NCBI GenBank assembly: GCA_016283985.1
Contig: JAEENZ010000097.1
Span: 1 to 13,709 of the forward strand
Direction: 5' to 3'
Length of the DNA: 13,709 nt
Source of the DNA: Bacteroidales bacterium
GTDB lineage: Bacteria; Bacteroidota; Bacteroidia; Bacteroidales; UBA932
The notes beneath the pieces are model-generated. The model saw only the letters and a program-made list of their open reading frames with translations. It was not told the origin of the DNA and made no database searches. Both the position numbers and the translations under genes were made by a program. Of the stretch, positions 13,625 through 13,709 are shown piece after piece. The stretch's first letter is position 1, and every line of letters begins with the position of its first letter.

Positions 13625-13709
13625 ATATTTTTTAAAAATTTTTGAAAAATTTTAATAATCAGTCTTACTTGTGTAGGGTATGGGATGCAGCTTTTGGGTA
13701 AGGTCCATT

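Noticed and set aside
13652..13708. 18 open codons at the right edge, minus strand, ending TAA (MDLTQKLHPIPYTSKTDY)
   Set aside because: It could be the end of a gene beyond the edge, but other frames are open too and the piece is too short to judge.
1..13709. CRISPR arrays, insertion sequences, toxin-antitoxin or phage genes
   Set aside because: No regularly spaced repeats, transposase or integrase motifs were seen. The XRE-type protein stands without a toxin or phage neighbour.

Overview
This window comes from a member of the Bacteroidota, most likely the order Bacteroidales. Three intergenic regions carry the promoter type of that phylum, a TTG -33 box, exactly 19 bases, then TAnnTTTG (minus strand at 1350-1379 and 13595-13624, plus strand at 4171-4200). 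Shine-Dalgarno sequences are weak or absent, intergenic DNA is very AT-rich next to moderately GC-rich genes, and the gene set fits: a DUF3467 protein, a KdsC-Maf-ValS chain, an approximately 400-residue QueA and a C-terminal-F outer-membrane barrel. No insertion sequence, integrase, CRISPR array, tRNA or rRNA was seen. Gene content is mainly housekeeping.

Layout from left to right. (1) On the minus strand, an outer-membrane beta-barrel protein (268-1311) is followed 28 bases downstream by a lipoprotein cut by the left edge (1-239); both follow one good promoter. (2) On the minus strand, queA (2537-3745) is followed 2 bases later by a PlsB/PlsC-like acyltransferase (1395-2534). (3) A 474-base AT-rich gap separates queA from a divergent pair on the plus strand: a small XRE-type helix-turn-helix regulator (4220-4627) and cinA/pncC (4645-5907). 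The regulator's promoter is overlapped by inverted repeats that look like an autoregulatory operator, and copies of the half-site recur about 300 bases upstream. (4) A 47-base hairpin (5928-5974) separates cinA from the convergent gene.

(5) The right half is a single compact minus-strand gene chain read from about 13590 down to 6001: DUF3467 protein, KdsC, Maf, ValS, YbgC-like thioesterase, ABC-F ATPase and M19 dipeptidase. Junctions are overlaps of 1-17 bases or gaps of 1-7 bases, so one long operon is likely. It mixes Kdo/LPS precursor synthesis, nucleotide sanitation, tRNA charging, acyl-CoA turnover, ribosome-associated ATPase function and dipeptide cleavage.

Two structures stand out. 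First, the leader of that operon has a perfect-spacing promoter and then, about 75-110 bases on, a strong intrinsic terminator (13477-13515, GUGA tetraloop and U8) just before the first gene. This implies either transcription attenuation of a valS-containing operon or a separate small RNA of about 110 nt. Second, the ABC-F gene contains a 121-bp palindromic element (7218-7338) with 23/24-base terminal inverted repeats and internal hairpins, read through in frame as a 41-residue Pro/Ser/Gly-rich linker. That looks like an in-frame insertion of a REP/MITE-like palindromic repeat. I see no unmistakable new defence or mobile system here.
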